Source: Archangium violaceum Cb vi76 (GTDB taxonomy: Bacteria; Myxococcota; Myxococcia; Myxococcales; Myxococcaceae). From it: DNA of 64,000 bases. A program made the position numbers and the translations under genes. The stretch lies in the NCBI RefSeq assembly GCF_000733295.1, contig NZ_JPMI01000423.1, forward strand, positions 124,001-188,000, given 5' to 3'. The notes below the pieces were generated by a model, which saw nothing but the letters and a program-made list of their open reading frames with translations, was not told the origin of the DNA and did no database searches. Positions 46,148 through 55,212 of this stretch are shown here, piece after piece. Within the stretch, counting starts at the first letter, position 1. Every line of letters starts with the position of its first letter.

Positions 46148-46933
46148 ATGCCCATCGCCGAACTCAACCACCAAGGCATCTATTTCGAGGACTCCGGTGG
46201 CTCCGGTCCCGCCCTCATCCTCGCTCACGGCTTCCTCATGGACAGCCGCATGTTCGACGCGCAGGTCCAGGCGCTCGCCCCCGCGTTCCGCGTCATCCGC
46301 TGGGACGCCCGCGGCTTCGGCCGCACCCGCTGGGATGGCAAGCCCTTCGACCTCTATGACTCCGCCGCCGACTGCATCGCCCTGCTCGACCACCTCGGCA
46401 TCCGCCAGGCCGTCGTCGGTGGCATGTCCCAGGGCGGCTACTGCGCCCTCCGCGTCGCCCTCCGCTACCCCGACCGAGTCCGCGCCCTCGTCCTCATGAG
46501 CACCCGCGGCACCATCGACGAGCCCGAGGTCCGCGCCGGCTACCGCCAGACACGCGACCTCTGGGGCACCCCGGGCGCCACCGAGAACATCATCCAGCTC
46601 CTCGCTGGCGGCATCATCGGCGACTCCCGCTTCCACTCCCCCTGGCTCGACCGCTGGCGACAGACTCCCAAGGACCACTTCGTCGCCGCCATGAACAACC
46701 TCATCGACCGCGACGACATCCAGCCCCGGCTCGGTGACATCCGTTGCCCCGCCATCGTCTTCCACGGCACCGATGACACCGGCATTCCCCCCTCCGAGGG
46801 CGAGTTCCTCCACAAGGCCCTCCCCGGCAGCACGCGCCTCGTCCTCGTCCCCGGCGCCGCCCACGCCGCCAACATGACCCACCCCGACGCCCTCAATCCT
46901 CCCCTCGTGGAGTTCCTGCGCGCCCACGCGTGA
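46148..46933 (+). CDS. Alpha/beta hydrolase
   Basis: A 261-residue hydrolase. The nucleophile elbow is GMSQGG with S94, the oxyanion HG segment is ILAHGFLMDS, and the late His lies in GAAHAANMT. The closest pattern is the PF00561 esterase/epoxide-hydrolase-like group. Substrate not determinable. The stop overlaps or nearly overlaps the next gene, depending on which of its starts is used. Confidence 0.92.
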   Translation: MPIAELNHQGIYFEDSGGSGPALILAHGFLMDSRMFDAQVQALAPAFRVIRWDARGFGRTRWDGKPFDLYDSAADCIALLDHLGIRQAVVGGMSQGGYCALRVALRYPDRVRALVLMSTRGTIDEPEVRAGYRQTRDLWGTPGATENIIQLLAGGIIGDSRFHSPWLDRWRQTPKDHFVAAMNNLIDRDDIQPRLGDIRCPAIVFHGTDDTGIPPSEGEFLHKALPGSTRLVLVPGAAHAANMTHPDALNPPLVEFLRAHA

Positions 46934-46950
46934 GTCACGGAGATACGGCC

Positions 46951-47523
46951 ATGGACCCGCACCCCATCGCTGGAGTCGTCTGGTACGCCATCGGGCGCTT
47001 CTATGAGGCCCAGGATGGGTCCCTGCAGGACCTCGGCTACTTCGCCCACCTCGGGGGCATCGAGCCCCTCTTCGCCGGCCCTCATCACGGTGAGGGCTCG
47101 GCCTTCTTCACCTTCCGCGCCGAGCCATTCACCGCCCGGAAGTTCCAGAATGGCGACCTGTCGGTGTCGCTCGACGCCACCGGCAGCTTCACGCTGTACC
47201 TCAACCGCGAGCCCTGTGGTGACTTCTCCCGCCCGGAGACCTTCTCCCGCGGCGAGCCCATCGCCACCTTCCAGCGGCTGTCCTCCGTGGTGGGGACGTC
47301 CGTGGGCCCGCTCGGCACCAACCTGTTCTCCGCGGCCCTGCGCTCCAGCACCCCGTTCCACTTCCAGGGCAGGAGCTGGAACCTCGAGCGGCTCCTCCCC
47401 CACGGCATCACCCAGCTCGGCGTGGCCAGCACCACCGCCATGACTCCCCCAACGGGTTTCAAGACCATGACTCCGTTCGTCGGCTCGGCCATGGCTGCCG
47501 GAGGGAGCGTGCGCTGGCCGTAG
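46951..47523 (+). CDS. Hypothetical protein
   Basis: A 190-residue protein, beta-rich, with no signal peptide and no recognised domain; characteristic segments are WYAIGRFYEAQDGSLQDLGYF and FTLYLNREPCGDFSRP. ATG 46951 follows GGAG; a GTG at 46930 overlapping the hydrolase stop is an alternative and would support translational coupling. It was kept as coding because of good codon use and its position. Confidence 0.65.
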   Translation: MDPHPIAGVVWYAIGRFYEAQDGSLQDLGYFAHLGGIEPLFAGPHHGEGSAFFTFRAEPFTARKFQNGDLSVSLDATGSFTLYLNREPCGDFSRPETFSRGEPIATFQRLSSVVGTSVGPLGTNLFSAALRSSTPFHFQGRSWNLERLLPHGITQLGVASTTAMTPPTGFKTMTPFVGSAMAAGGSVRWP

Positions 47524-47565
47524 GGGACACGGGGCCCCAAGTGGCTCGCAACCCGAGTGCTCCAG

Positions 47566-47612
47566 ATACCCTCACCCCGTCCCTCTCCCGAGGGGAGAGG
47601 GGTGATTGGGGC
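47566..47612. repeat. Extragenic palindromic repeat, copy 1
   Basis: Begins ATACCCTCACCCCGTCCC, then CTCTCCCGAGGGGAGAG, forming a strong hairpin. A second copy of the first 25 bases lies at 55133. Both sit just after a gene end, so they may act as terminators or repetitive extragenic elements. Confidence 0.7.
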
Positions 47613-47664
47613 CCTCGGATGATTGGGGCACTCGGGTGATGGGGCCCTGGCGTGGACTGCTCGC

Positions 47665-48882
47665 TCAGTAGGTCAGGCCGTACTTCGCCGCCTTCTCCTT
47701 CACTCCCTTCATCACGTTCGCGTCGAACGAGTCGTCCTTGTCCGCCACGTTCTTCGCCCTCCAGGCGTCCCGCTCCGCCGCCAGCTTCGCCGCCTTCTCC
47801 TCCAGCGCCTTCCGCTCCCCCGCCAGTTGCTTCACCTTCGCGTCCCGCGCCGCCGCGTCCAGCCCCTTCAACTCCTGCGGCAGCTCGTCGGCCTTCACGC
47901 TCGCCAGCGCCTCCGGCTGCGCCGCCAGATCCACCGCTCCCCCCACCGCCTCCGGCGCGCTGCTCACCGACGCGGCGGCCCCCGCTCCCTTCCCCGCTCC
48001 ACGCGTCGTCTTCAGGAACTGGATGCGCTCCGCCGCCGCCTCCGGCGCCAGGGTCGCCATCTGCTCCGCCCTCGCCCGGTTCGCCACCTGCGCTTCCTTC
48101 TTCCCCGCGTACAGCGTCTTGCTCGCCAGCTCCGCGTTCACCTTCGCCAGCTCCGCGTCATACGGCGTCGCCACCGCCACCATTCCTCCCGACTGCTCCA
48201 GCGACTCGTACCGCCCGTCCGTCGTCTTCGCCGCCAGCTTCCAGTGCGTCTCCGTCTCCGGGTCCCCTCCACACCGCACCGTGTTCACCACGATGTGCTT
48301 CTCCGCCGCCCGCTTCACCCAGTGCTTGAAGTTCCAGTCGTCGTTGCGCTGCGCCGGCGGCGCGTCCCCCACCAGGAAGATGAGCTTCATCGTCTCCCGG
48401 CTCTGGTCCCACGACAGCTTCGACACCGCCTCGCCCAACCCACGCCCCACGTGCTCCGGCGTGTCACCGCCTCCGTCCGCCTGCAGCTTCCGCAGATGCG
48501 TGAAGAGGCCGTCCAGGTCCTCCGTCAGCTCGTACCGCTTCGTCACGTAGGCGTCCCCCACGTCCCGGTACGCCACCAGCCCCACCCGCACCCGCGGCGT
48601 GGGCTTGCCCTGTGCGATGCGCGACGCGATGGAGAAGATCTTCTGCTTCGCCCCCTCGATCAGCCCCGACATCGAGCCCGTCGTGTCCAGCACGAACACC
48701 ACGTCGATCCTCGGACGCATCTGCTGCTGCTGGGACGGCGGGGGCTGGGCCTGTGCCCCCTGCACCTGGGGCTGGGACTGGGCGGGCTTCTGGGGCGCCT
48801 CGGCGAGGGCCAGGGGAGACGCGAACGCAACGAGGGCCAGCGCGGCCCCGAGCATGGGGCGCGAAACGGACTTCAGGGTCAT
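47665..48882 (-). CDS. Secreted VWA-domain protein
   Basis: A 405-residue protein with a signal peptide (ALVAFASPLALA), then a Gln/Pro-rich linker. The von Willebrand A domain starts near residue 58 with VVFVLDTTGSMSG, a D-x-T-x-S MIDAS motif, and FLVGDAPP further on. The C-terminal third is a helical, Ala/Lys/Glu-rich coiled coil (GERKALEEKAAKLAAERDAW). A metal-dependent protein-binding role in the envelope is likely; the partner is unknown. It is divergent to the deacetylase gene. Confidence 0.9.
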   Translation of the reverse strand: MTLKSVSRPMLGAALALVAFASPLALAEAPQKPAQSQPQVQGAQAQPPPSQQQQMRPRIDVVFVLDTTGSMSGLIEGAKQKIFSIASRIAQGKPTPRVRVGLVAYRDVGDAYVTKRYELTEDLDGLFTHLRKLQADGGGDTPEHVGRGLGEAVSKLSWDQSRETMKLIFLVGDAPPAQRNDDWNFKHWVKRAAEKHIVVNTVRCGGDPETETHWKLAAKTTDGRYESLEQSGGMVAVATPYDAELAKVNAELASKTLYAGKKEAQVANRARAEQMATLAPEAAAERIQFLKTTRGAGKGAGAAASVSSAPEAVGGAVDLAAQPEALASVKADELPQELKGLDAAARDAKVKQLAGERKALEEKAAKLAAERDAWRAKNVADKDDSFDANVMKGVKEKAAKYGLTY

Positions 48883-48976
48883 GGCAGGGCTCCGGGGAGA
48901 GGTAATCCGGGTCGAAATTCCAGCGCGCGCTCGCTGGTGTAACGGACGAGCCTCCCCTTGGGTCTAATGTCCCCCC

Positions 48977-49876
48977 GTGCGCGTCTTCCACTGCGACCAA
49001 TACGCCGTCCCCCTCCCTCCCGGGCACCGCTTCCCCATGGAGAAGTACCGGCTGCTGCGCGAGCTCCTCCTGGAGCGCGGCGTGCTCTCCCCCGGCCAGC
49101 TCCAGCCCTCCGCCCCCATCTCGCGCACGGACCTGGAGCGCGTCCACACCCCGCGCTATCTCGACGCCCTCTGGACCGGCACCCTCTCCGAGGCCGAGCT
49201 CCGCCGCCTGGGCTTCCCCTGGTCCGAGAACCTGCTCGTGCGCTCGTGCGCCTCCGTGGGTGGCACCGTGGGCGCCGCCCGCGCGGCCCTCGAGGACGGC
49301 ATCTCCGGCAACCTCGCCGGTGGCACCCACCACGCCTTCCCCGACCACGGCGAGGGCTACTGCGTCTTCAACGACATCGCCGTGGCCATCCGCGTCCTCC
49401 AGGCCGAGCGGCGCATCCAGCGCGCCGTCGTCGTGGACCTCGACGTCCACCAGGGCAACGGCACCGCCGCCGTCTTCCAGGGCGATGACTCCGTCTTCAC
49501 CTTCTCCATCCACGGCGAGCACAACTTCCCCTTCCGCAAGCAGCGCTCCAGCCGCGACGTGGGGCTGCCCGATGGCGTGAACGACAGCGCCTACCTCGAT
49601 GTGCTCGTCACCCACCTGCCCGAGGTGCTCGAGGCCGCGGGCGCCGACATCCTCTTCTACCAGGCCGGGGTGGACCCGCTCGCCGAGGACTCGCTCGGCC
49701 GGCTGTCCCTCACCCACTCCGGCATGCGCGAGCGCGACCGGTTCGTGCTGCAGGCCGCGTGGCACCGCGGTCTCCCCATCGTGCTCACCCTCGGGGGCGG
49801 CTACGCGAAGCCCATCACCGCCACCCTGGAGGCCCACGTGGGCACCTACGAGACCGCCCACTCCGTCTGCCGGTGA
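48977..49876 (+). CDS. Histone-deacetylase-like amidohydrolase
   Basis: A 299-residue enzyme with GTG start. The charge-relay pair H118-H119 (AGGTHHAF) and zinc ligands D156 and H158 in VVDLDVHQGNGT match the HDAC superfamily. The segments DILFYQAGVDPLAEDSLGR and LTLGGGYAKP complete the site. It should deacetylate small acetylated substrates such as polyamines or acetyl-lysine. There is no signal peptide, so it acts in the cytoplasm. Confidence 0.95.
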   Translation: MRVFHCDQYAVPLPPGHRFPMEKYRLLRELLLERGVLSPGQLQPSAPISRTDLERVHTPRYLDALWTGTLSEAELRRLGFPWSENLLVRSCASVGGTVGAARAALEDGISGNLAGGTHHAFPDHGEGYCVFNDIAVAIRVLQAERRIQRAVVVDLDVHQGNGTAAVFQGDDSVFTFSIHGEHNFPFRKQRSSRDVGLPDGVNDSAYLDVLVTHLPEVLEAAGADILFYQAGVDPLAEDSLGRLSLTHSGMRERDRFVLQAAWHRGLPIVLTLGGGYAKPITATLEAHVGTYETAHSVCR

Positions 49877-49982
49877 GGAATGACCCTCCGGGCGCCCCCC
49901 CGCCGGGACCGGGCACGGGCAGGGGAGCTTCCCGGCCGCAATTCCTTGCATGCCCCTCGGCGGATCGGGTTTCTTGCCCGGC

Positions 49983-52061
49983 ATGAGTTCTCACCCGCCC
50001 GCTTCCCGGGTCTCGAGGGCACTGCCCTGGCTCGAGGCGGCTGGCCTGGGCGCCGGCCTCCTCCTGGCCGTGCACCTGCTCTCGCTCGGCGCCTTCCTGC
50101 TCCCCGCGTGGCGGCAACTCACCGGCCAGGTGCGGGACGAGATGTCCGCCCTCACCACCCACATCCTCGGGTTCCAGGCCGCGCTCGTCCTGGGTGTGGT
50201 GCTCGTGGGTGCCCTGTGCGGCGTGGCGGCCCGCGTCCTCCTGCTCGGGCTCGGCCTCCGTCCCTCCCGCCTCCGGGTGGCTGGTCTAGGTGCGCTGCTC
50301 GCCGCCGCCCAGGTGGCTCGGACCATCGCCCACCGCCCCGCCCTCTTCGAGGACATGCTCTGGCGCATGGGTGGCCTCCGCGCGCACTTCCAGGTGGCGC
50401 TGGTGGAGGGCCTTGGCGAGCGGAACCTGGACCTGCTCCTGCTCGGCCTCGGCGCCGCCTGGGCCGTGGCCGCGCTCGTGCGGCACCACCGGCTCCTGCT
50501 CGGACGCAAGGCCCTCTTCACCGGCGGGGCGGTGCTCCTCGTGGCCCTCGCCTCCGCGCTGCCGATGAGGAGCACCTCCCAGTCCAAGGGCAGGTCCATC
50601 ATCATCCTCGCCGCCGATTCGCTCCGGCCCGACCGCTTCACCTCCGAGGGCAACCCGCGCGACACCACGCCCCACCTGGATGCCCTGCGGAGCAAGAGCC
50701 TGTGGGTGGCCAACCACTTCGTGCCCATCGCCAGCACCACCGCGTCGTGGACCTCGCTGCTCACGGGCGTCTACCCGCACCGCCACGGCATCAGGGATCT
50801 CTTCCCCCGCGCCGAGGTGTCCAACGTGCTCCTGCCCACGCTCCCCAGCGTGCTCGCCGCCCAGGGCTACAACACCGCCGTGGTGAGCGACTACGCCGGC
50901 GAGATGTTCAACCGCGTCCGCTACGGCTTCGACGTCGTCGACGCCCCGCCCGAAACGAGCGTCGAGGTCTTCGCGGACCGTGAGTCCTTCCAGCGCCTGC
51001 CCCTCGCGCTCGCCTTCTTCAGTGGCCCGCTCGGCCAGCGGCTGTTCCCCGTGGCCCGCTACCTCCCGGTGAACGCGGACCCTTCCGTCCTCACCGGGCG
51101 CGTCCTCGCCCAGCTCGAGCGGCTCGAGGCCAGCGACAAGCCCTTCCTCCTGGTGGCCTTCTACTCCGTCACCCACGCGCCCTTCGCTCCGCCCATGCCG
51201 GACGCGAACGCCTACACCCGGCCGGACTACACGGGCTCCAGCCGCTACTCCTACGAGCTCCAGCAGCTCAACGACCTCGCCCGCGTCTCCGACCGTCCGG
51301 CCGACACGGACATCGAGCAGATCCGCGCCCTCTACGACGGCAGCCTCAGGGCCTTTGATCGCGAGGTGGGCCGGCTCGTCGAGCGGCTCGAGGCCGATGG
51401 CGTCCAGGACCGGCTGCTCGTCGTGACGGGAGACCACGGGGAGAACCTCTTCGAGCCCGGCACCACCACCGAGCACGGCAAGTGGTTCGAGGGCGGTGAC
51501 GCCGCCAACCGCACCGCCTTGTTGCTCCAGGGCCCCGGCATCACGCCCGGCATCCGCGAGGGGCTCGCCAGCGGGGTGGACCTGATGCCCACGCTCCTCG
51601 ACGCGCTCCAGCTCGAGGTGCCCGAGGGCCTCGACGGCCGCTCCCTGCTCCAGCCGCTCCCCGAGGACCGCACCGTCTTCGCCGAGACCACCCTCTGGCT
51701 CGGCGGCCCCCGGTCTCAACCGCCCGGTGCCCTCACCTACCCGGCCCTGCTGGAGCTGCTGGAGGTCGAGCCCGGCACGCATGCGCTCGTGCTCAAGCGC
51801 TCGTGGATGGATCGGACGGTGACCGCCAAGCTCCGCGCCGCGCGGCGGGGACCCTGGGAGCTCGTCTACATGCCGACGAACGAGTCGCCCCGCTGGCGGC
51901 TGTTCGACTTGAAGGCGGATCCCCACGCGCAGCGGGACCTCTCCAGCGAGCACCCGGACGTCACCGCCTCGCTGCGAGCCGAGCTGCTGCGCTGGATGGA
52001 GCAGGATCCGTTGCGCTGGCTGGACGCGCGTGAGCACCTCGTCTACCGGGAGGAACAATGA
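49983..52061 (+). CDS. Membrane-anchored alkaline-phosphatase-superfamily (sulfatase-fold) protein, Thr nucleophile
   Basis: A 692-residue protein. Start ATG 49983 is favoured; an ATG at 49950 is possible. Residues 1 to about 190 hold four or five transmembrane helices. The periplasmic catalytic domain begins IIILAADSLRPDRF. The nucleophile motif normally C-x-P/A-S-R reads T-T-A-S-W (T252), so the formylglycine Cys is absent. The metal site VTGDHGENLFE remains. A Thr nucleophile is used by LtaS-like phosphoglycerol transferases and EptA-like phosphoethanolamine transferases, so an envelope head-group transferase is more likely than a sulfatase. The stop overlaps the next start (ATGA). Confidence 0.88.
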   Translation: MSSHPPASRVSRALPWLEAAGLGAGLLLAVHLLSLGAFLLPAWRQLTGQVRDEMSALTTHILGFQAALVLGVVLVGALCGVAARVLLLGLGLRPSRLRVAGLGALLAAAQVARTIAHRPALFEDMLWRMGGLRAHFQVALVEGLGERNLDLLLLGLGAAWAVAALVRHHRLLLGRKALFTGGAVLLVALASALPMRSTSQSKGRSIIILAADSLRPDRFTSEGNPRDTTPHLDALRSKSLWVANHFVPIASTTASWTSLLTGVYPHRHGIRDLFPRAEVSNVLLPTLPSVLAAQGYNTAVVSDYAGEMFNRVRYGFDVVDAPPETSVEVFADRESFQRLPLALAFFSGPLGQRLFPVARYLPVNADPSVLTGRVLAQLERLEASDKPFLLVAFYSVTHAPFAPPMPDANAYTRPDYTGSSRYSYELQQLNDLARVSDRPADTDIEQIRALYDGSLRAFDREVGRLVERLEADGVQDRLLVVTGDHGENLFEPGTTTEHGKWFEGGDAANRTALLLQGPGITPGIREGLASGVDLMPTLLDALQLEVPEGLDGRSLLQPLPEDRTVFAETTLWLGGPRSQPPGALTYPALLELLEVEPGTHALVLKRSWMDRTVTAKLRAARRGPWELVYMPTNESPRWRLFDLKADPHAQRDLSSEHPDVTASLRAELLRWMEQDPLRWLDAREHLVYREEQ

Positions 52062-54292
52062 TGCGCGCGCGGATGCTCGTGCTGCTGGTGCTGCTGGCCG
52101 GCGCGCTGGGGCTGGCCTTCACCCTGAGGCCCCACGCCGCGCCCCCCACGTCCCCGCGGCTCATCGATGCCCTGGCCAACGCCCTCGAGGTCCCGGCGCC
52201 CCCCGCGGAGCCGGCGCTGCTCGAGCTGGAGCGCTTCCCGGACACCACGGGCCACGCCGCGCTCGCCGTGCCCCTCCCGGTGGAGCCCGTACGCGGCTTC
52301 GTGCTCCGCGTGCGGATGGCCCCCACCGATGGCCCCCGCCCCGCCATCACCCTGCGCAGCCTCGACGCCGCCGAGGCCGCGGCCTTCGGAGGCCAGCCCC
52401 GGCCCATCGACGGGCCCCTCCCCGGCAAGGAGCTGGGGCCCTGCCTGCGGTCCTCGCGCGCCCCCAACGGACAGTGGATGTGCCAGCGCTTCGCCCACCT
52501 GCCCTCGAACGCGGGGGCGGGCCTGCTCGTCATCTCCGGCGCGGCCAACGCCGTGCGGCGCATCGAGGTGCTGAACGCGGACATGCCGGACTGGCGCACC
52601 CCGGGCAACCCCATCCTCTCGCGCCTCATCCGCCGCGCCGCCAACGCCAGCCCGACGGGCTCCAGCTGGCGCACGGGGCTCGTGGCACGTCCCGGCGGCC
52701 GCTACACCTTCGAGGTCACCCTGCCCGAGCGCGCCGAGCTCTGGGTGGGCCTGGGCCACGAGCAGGGCTCGCGCGGAGCCCCGGTGCGCTTCATCGCCCG
52801 CCAGGATGACCGCGTGCTGCTCGACGAGGTGGTGCCTGCGGACCTGAAGTGGCACGACCAGCGGCTGCGTCTGGAGGGCGAGGCCGGCCAGCGCTCGCGC
52901 ATCACCCTGGAGGCCCAGGCCGCCGGCGGCACGGGCGAGGCGCGCGGTCTCTGGTCCACCCCCCGCGTCATGAGCGCCTCGTCCGCTCCCAACATCCTGC
53001 TCATCACCGTGGACGCCCTGCGCGCCGACCACCTGGGCACCTATGGATATGGGCGCAACACCTCGCCGATGATCGATCACGTGGCGCGCTCGGGCGTCCA
53101 GTTCGACCGCGCGACCGCCCAGTCCTGCCTGACCTGGCCCTCCATCACCTCCCTGATGACCGGCCGCTACCCCCTCGGCACCGGCGTCCAGGAGCGCGGG
53201 CAGCGGCCCCCGCCCGACCTCGCCACCCTTCCCCAGCTCCTCGCCGCGCACGGCTACGACACCTTCGCGGGCACGGACCAGGCGCTCTTCCCGCCCATCG
53301 ACCTGTCCGACTTCGACGACGCCGACCGCATCAACGTCTTCATCAAGCCCTCGCCGCGGAAGCAGCTCGAGCGGCTCGCCGCGCAGTTCGCCGACCACCC
53401 CACCTTCGCCTGGTTCCACCTGGAGAACGTCCACTACCCGCTCACCCCCCGGCAGCCACTCCGGTTCGACCCCGGCTACGAGGGGCGCTTCCAGAACGCC
53501 TTCACCCAGGAGGATCACAACCAGTTCATGTCCCCTGGGGACGTCACGCCCCGCGAGCAGGAGCACATCAACGCGCTCTACGACTCGGCCATCGTGGACG
53601 CGGACCAGGAGATCCAGGCGATGCTCGCCACGCTGGACCAGCACGGCGTGCTGGAGCGCACCATCGTCGTCATCACCGCGGACCATGGCGAGCGGCTCGG
53701 CGAGCACGGTGCCGTGCTCGAGCACGTCGCGCCCCACCATTCCGTCCTCCAGGTCCCGCTCATCATCGCCTGGGAGGGGAAGCTCGCCGTCGGGCAGCGC
53801 ATCCCGTCCCGCGTCCAGCTCATCGATGTGTTCCCCACCCTGCTCTCGCTCGCCGGAGTGCCGCACCCGCCCGGGCTGGACGGGAGGGACCTGTCCCCCG
53901 CGCTCCGGGGCGAGCCGCTCCCCGACGTCCCCGCCTACGCCGACTGCAAGGGCTACTTCTTCGCGCGGTACCAGGGCGACGAGCTCGTCATCATCAACCC
54001 CGAGGGCAAGGAGTCCGTGCTCTCCTACGGCCTGCGCACCACCGTGAAGCCGCGCGAGCTGTATGACCTGGCGAAGGATCCATCCGGACAGCGCGACATC
54101 GCCGGAGAGGAGTCCGCCCGGGCCGAAGCGGCCTCCACCGCCCTCCGCGCGGAGCTCGAGCGGTGGAAGCGCCGGAGCACCACCGCGGAGCAGGGCCACA
54201 TCGGCCAGGCCGCCATCGAGGCCCTCCAGCAGGCCGGCTACCTCCAGGGGACGCCGGACCCCGAGGTGGAGACGGCCCGGCCCCGCGAATGA
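52058..54292 (+). CDS. Second sulfatase-fold protein with Thr nucleophile
   Basis: A 744-residue protein with one N-terminal transmembrane anchor (LVLLVLLAGALGLAF). A long non-catalytic beta-rich N-terminal region of about 300 residues precedes the catalytic domain, which begins ILLITVDALRADHLG. The nucleophile position reads T-W-P-S-I (T359) in place of C-x-P-S-R; a Cys two residues earlier (C357) is not in the catalytic register. Metal ligands are kept in VVITADHGERLGEHG. It is co-translated with the preceding gene, so the two probably act on the same or successive envelope substrates. Confidence 0.85.
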   Translation: MMRARMLVLLVLLAGALGLAFTLRPHAAPPTSPRLIDALANALEVPAPPAEPALLELERFPDTTGHAALAVPLPVEPVRGFVLRVRMAPTDGPRPAITLRSLDAAEAAAFGGQPRPIDGPLPGKELGPCLRSSRAPNGQWMCQRFAHLPSNAGAGLLVISGAANAVRRIEVLNADMPDWRTPGNPILSRLIRRAANASPTGSSWRTGLVARPGGRYTFEVTLPERAELWVGLGHEQGSRGAPVRFIARQDDRVLLDEVVPADLKWHDQRLRLEGEAGQRSRITLEAQAAGGTGEARGLWSTPRVMSASSAPNILLITVDALRADHLGTYGYGRNTSPMIDHVARSGVQFDRATAQSCLTWPSITSLMTGRYPLGTGVQERGQRPPPDLATLPQLLAAHGYDTFAGTDQALFPPIDLSDFDDADRINVFIKPSPRKQLERLAAQFADHPTFAWFHLENVHYPLTPRQPLRFDPGYEGRFQNAFTQEDHNQFMSPGDVTPREQEHINALYDSAIVDADQEIQAMLATLDQHGVLERTIVVITADHGERLGEHGAVLEHVAPHHSVLQVPLIIAWEGKLAVGQRIPSRVQLIDVFPTLLSLAGVPHPPGLDGRDLSPALRGEPLPDVPAYADCKGYFFARYQGDELVIINPEGKESVLSYGLRTTVKPRELYDLAKDPSGQRDIAGEESARAEAASTALRAELERWKRRSTTAEQGHIGQAAIEALQQAGYLQGTPDPEVETARPRE

Positions 54293-54338
54293 CCCGGGGG
54301 AGGTCCACGCGGGCCGGGCTCTCGGGTAGGCTCGGGGG

Positions 54339-55133
54339 ATGAACCAGAACCCCCCGGTGTGGATGCGCGGAGTCCTGCTCGCCGCGTGGATGACGGGCAC
54401 CCTCGCCCATGCGCACCAGACGCCTCCCGGTGAGGTCTACCCGGACGTCCGCCGCTCGGAGCAGGGCTTCGTCGTGACGTACCGCTCGTCCATCGAGGAC
54501 CGCTACTTCTCCCGGCCGTACGGCCTCGATGGAAAGCCCTCGGCCGAGCCCAAGGTCATCCCCGAATCCAAGGTCCCGCCCACCATCCGGACCGTCAACC
54601 GGTGGCCCAAGGTCCCGGGCATGTCCGACGAGACCGAGCAGGCCGTCCTCGAGCGCGTCTTCCTCGGGTTCGGTACGAGCGCCGCCATCGTGAGCGATGG
54701 CAGGAACGTGGAGTGGATCCGCATCTACCGGGGAGAGGCCCTGCGGTGCATCCTGAAGATCGCCACCCTCGAGCAGCGCTGTATCCGGTTCGGGCAGATC
54801 CTCGATGGCCCCATGGGCCTCTCGCTGCTCGCCGAGCCGCTGTGGAACGGCTCCGAGCGCGGCGTCTTCTGGATCAACGAGTACTACCAACTGGTGTTCA
54901 GCACCTGGGAGGCCTATTCCCACGGACCCGTGCGGACCCGGCTCGTATGGAATGAGTTCGGCCCGGACACCTCGCTGACCTCCGCGGTGAACGGCGACGT
55001 GGCCATGGTGGCCGCCCATGTTCCCAATGAGAAGGGGCTGTTCCAGGTCGCGACGTGGACCATGCGTTGGCCCACGCGTCCCGCGGCCCCGGGCAAGGAG
55101 CCCCAGGTGACGGGCTCAACCCAGGGCCCGTGA
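54339..55133 (+). CDS. Secreted hypothetical protein
   Basis: A 264-residue protein with a signal peptide ending LAHAH. The body contains a beta-rich repeat-like pattern (RCILKIATLEQRCIRFGQI, GVFWINEYYQLVFSTW, VAMVAAHVPNEKG) but no known domain. It is 46 nt after the second sulfatase-fold gene and may be co-transcribed with it. The copy of the extragenic repeat begins at its stop codon. Confidence 0.75.
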   Translation: MNQNPPVWMRGVLLAAWMTGTLAHAHQTPPGEVYPDVRRSEQGFVVTYRSSIEDRYFSRPYGLDGKPSAEPKVIPESKVPPTIRTVNRWPKVPGMSDETEQAVLERVFLGFGTSAAIVSDGRNVEWIRIYRGEALRCILKIATLEQRCIRFGQILDGPMGLSLLAEPLWNGSERGVFWINEYYQLVFSTWEAYSHGPVRTRLVWNEFGPDTSLTSAVNGDVAMVAAHVPNEKGLFQVATWTMRWPTRPAAPGKEPQVTGSTQGP

Positions 55134-55170
55134 TACCCTCACCCCGTCCCTCTCCCGGAGGGCGAGGGGT
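55133..55170. repeat. Extragenic palindromic repeat, copy 2
   Basis: Begins ATACCCTCACCCCGTCCC, identical for the first 25 bases to the copy at 47566, then CTCTCCCGGAGGGCGAGG, a slightly imperfect hairpin. It starts in the stop codon of the preceding gene. Confidence 0.7.
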
Positions 55171-55212
55171 TGTGACGCGGCCCTCCCTTTTGGCCCACGG
55201 CGCGCGGCGGGT

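Noticed and set aside
47623..48942. Plus-strand 439-codon frame opposite the VWA gene
   Set aside because: Almost only Arg/Leu/His/Val repeats; the minus-strand protein has a signal peptide and a MIDAS motif.
49983..54292. Calling the two proteins arylsulfatases
   Set aside because: The formylglycine Cys of C-x-P/A-S-R is Thr in both, so a sulfatase activity is not supported.
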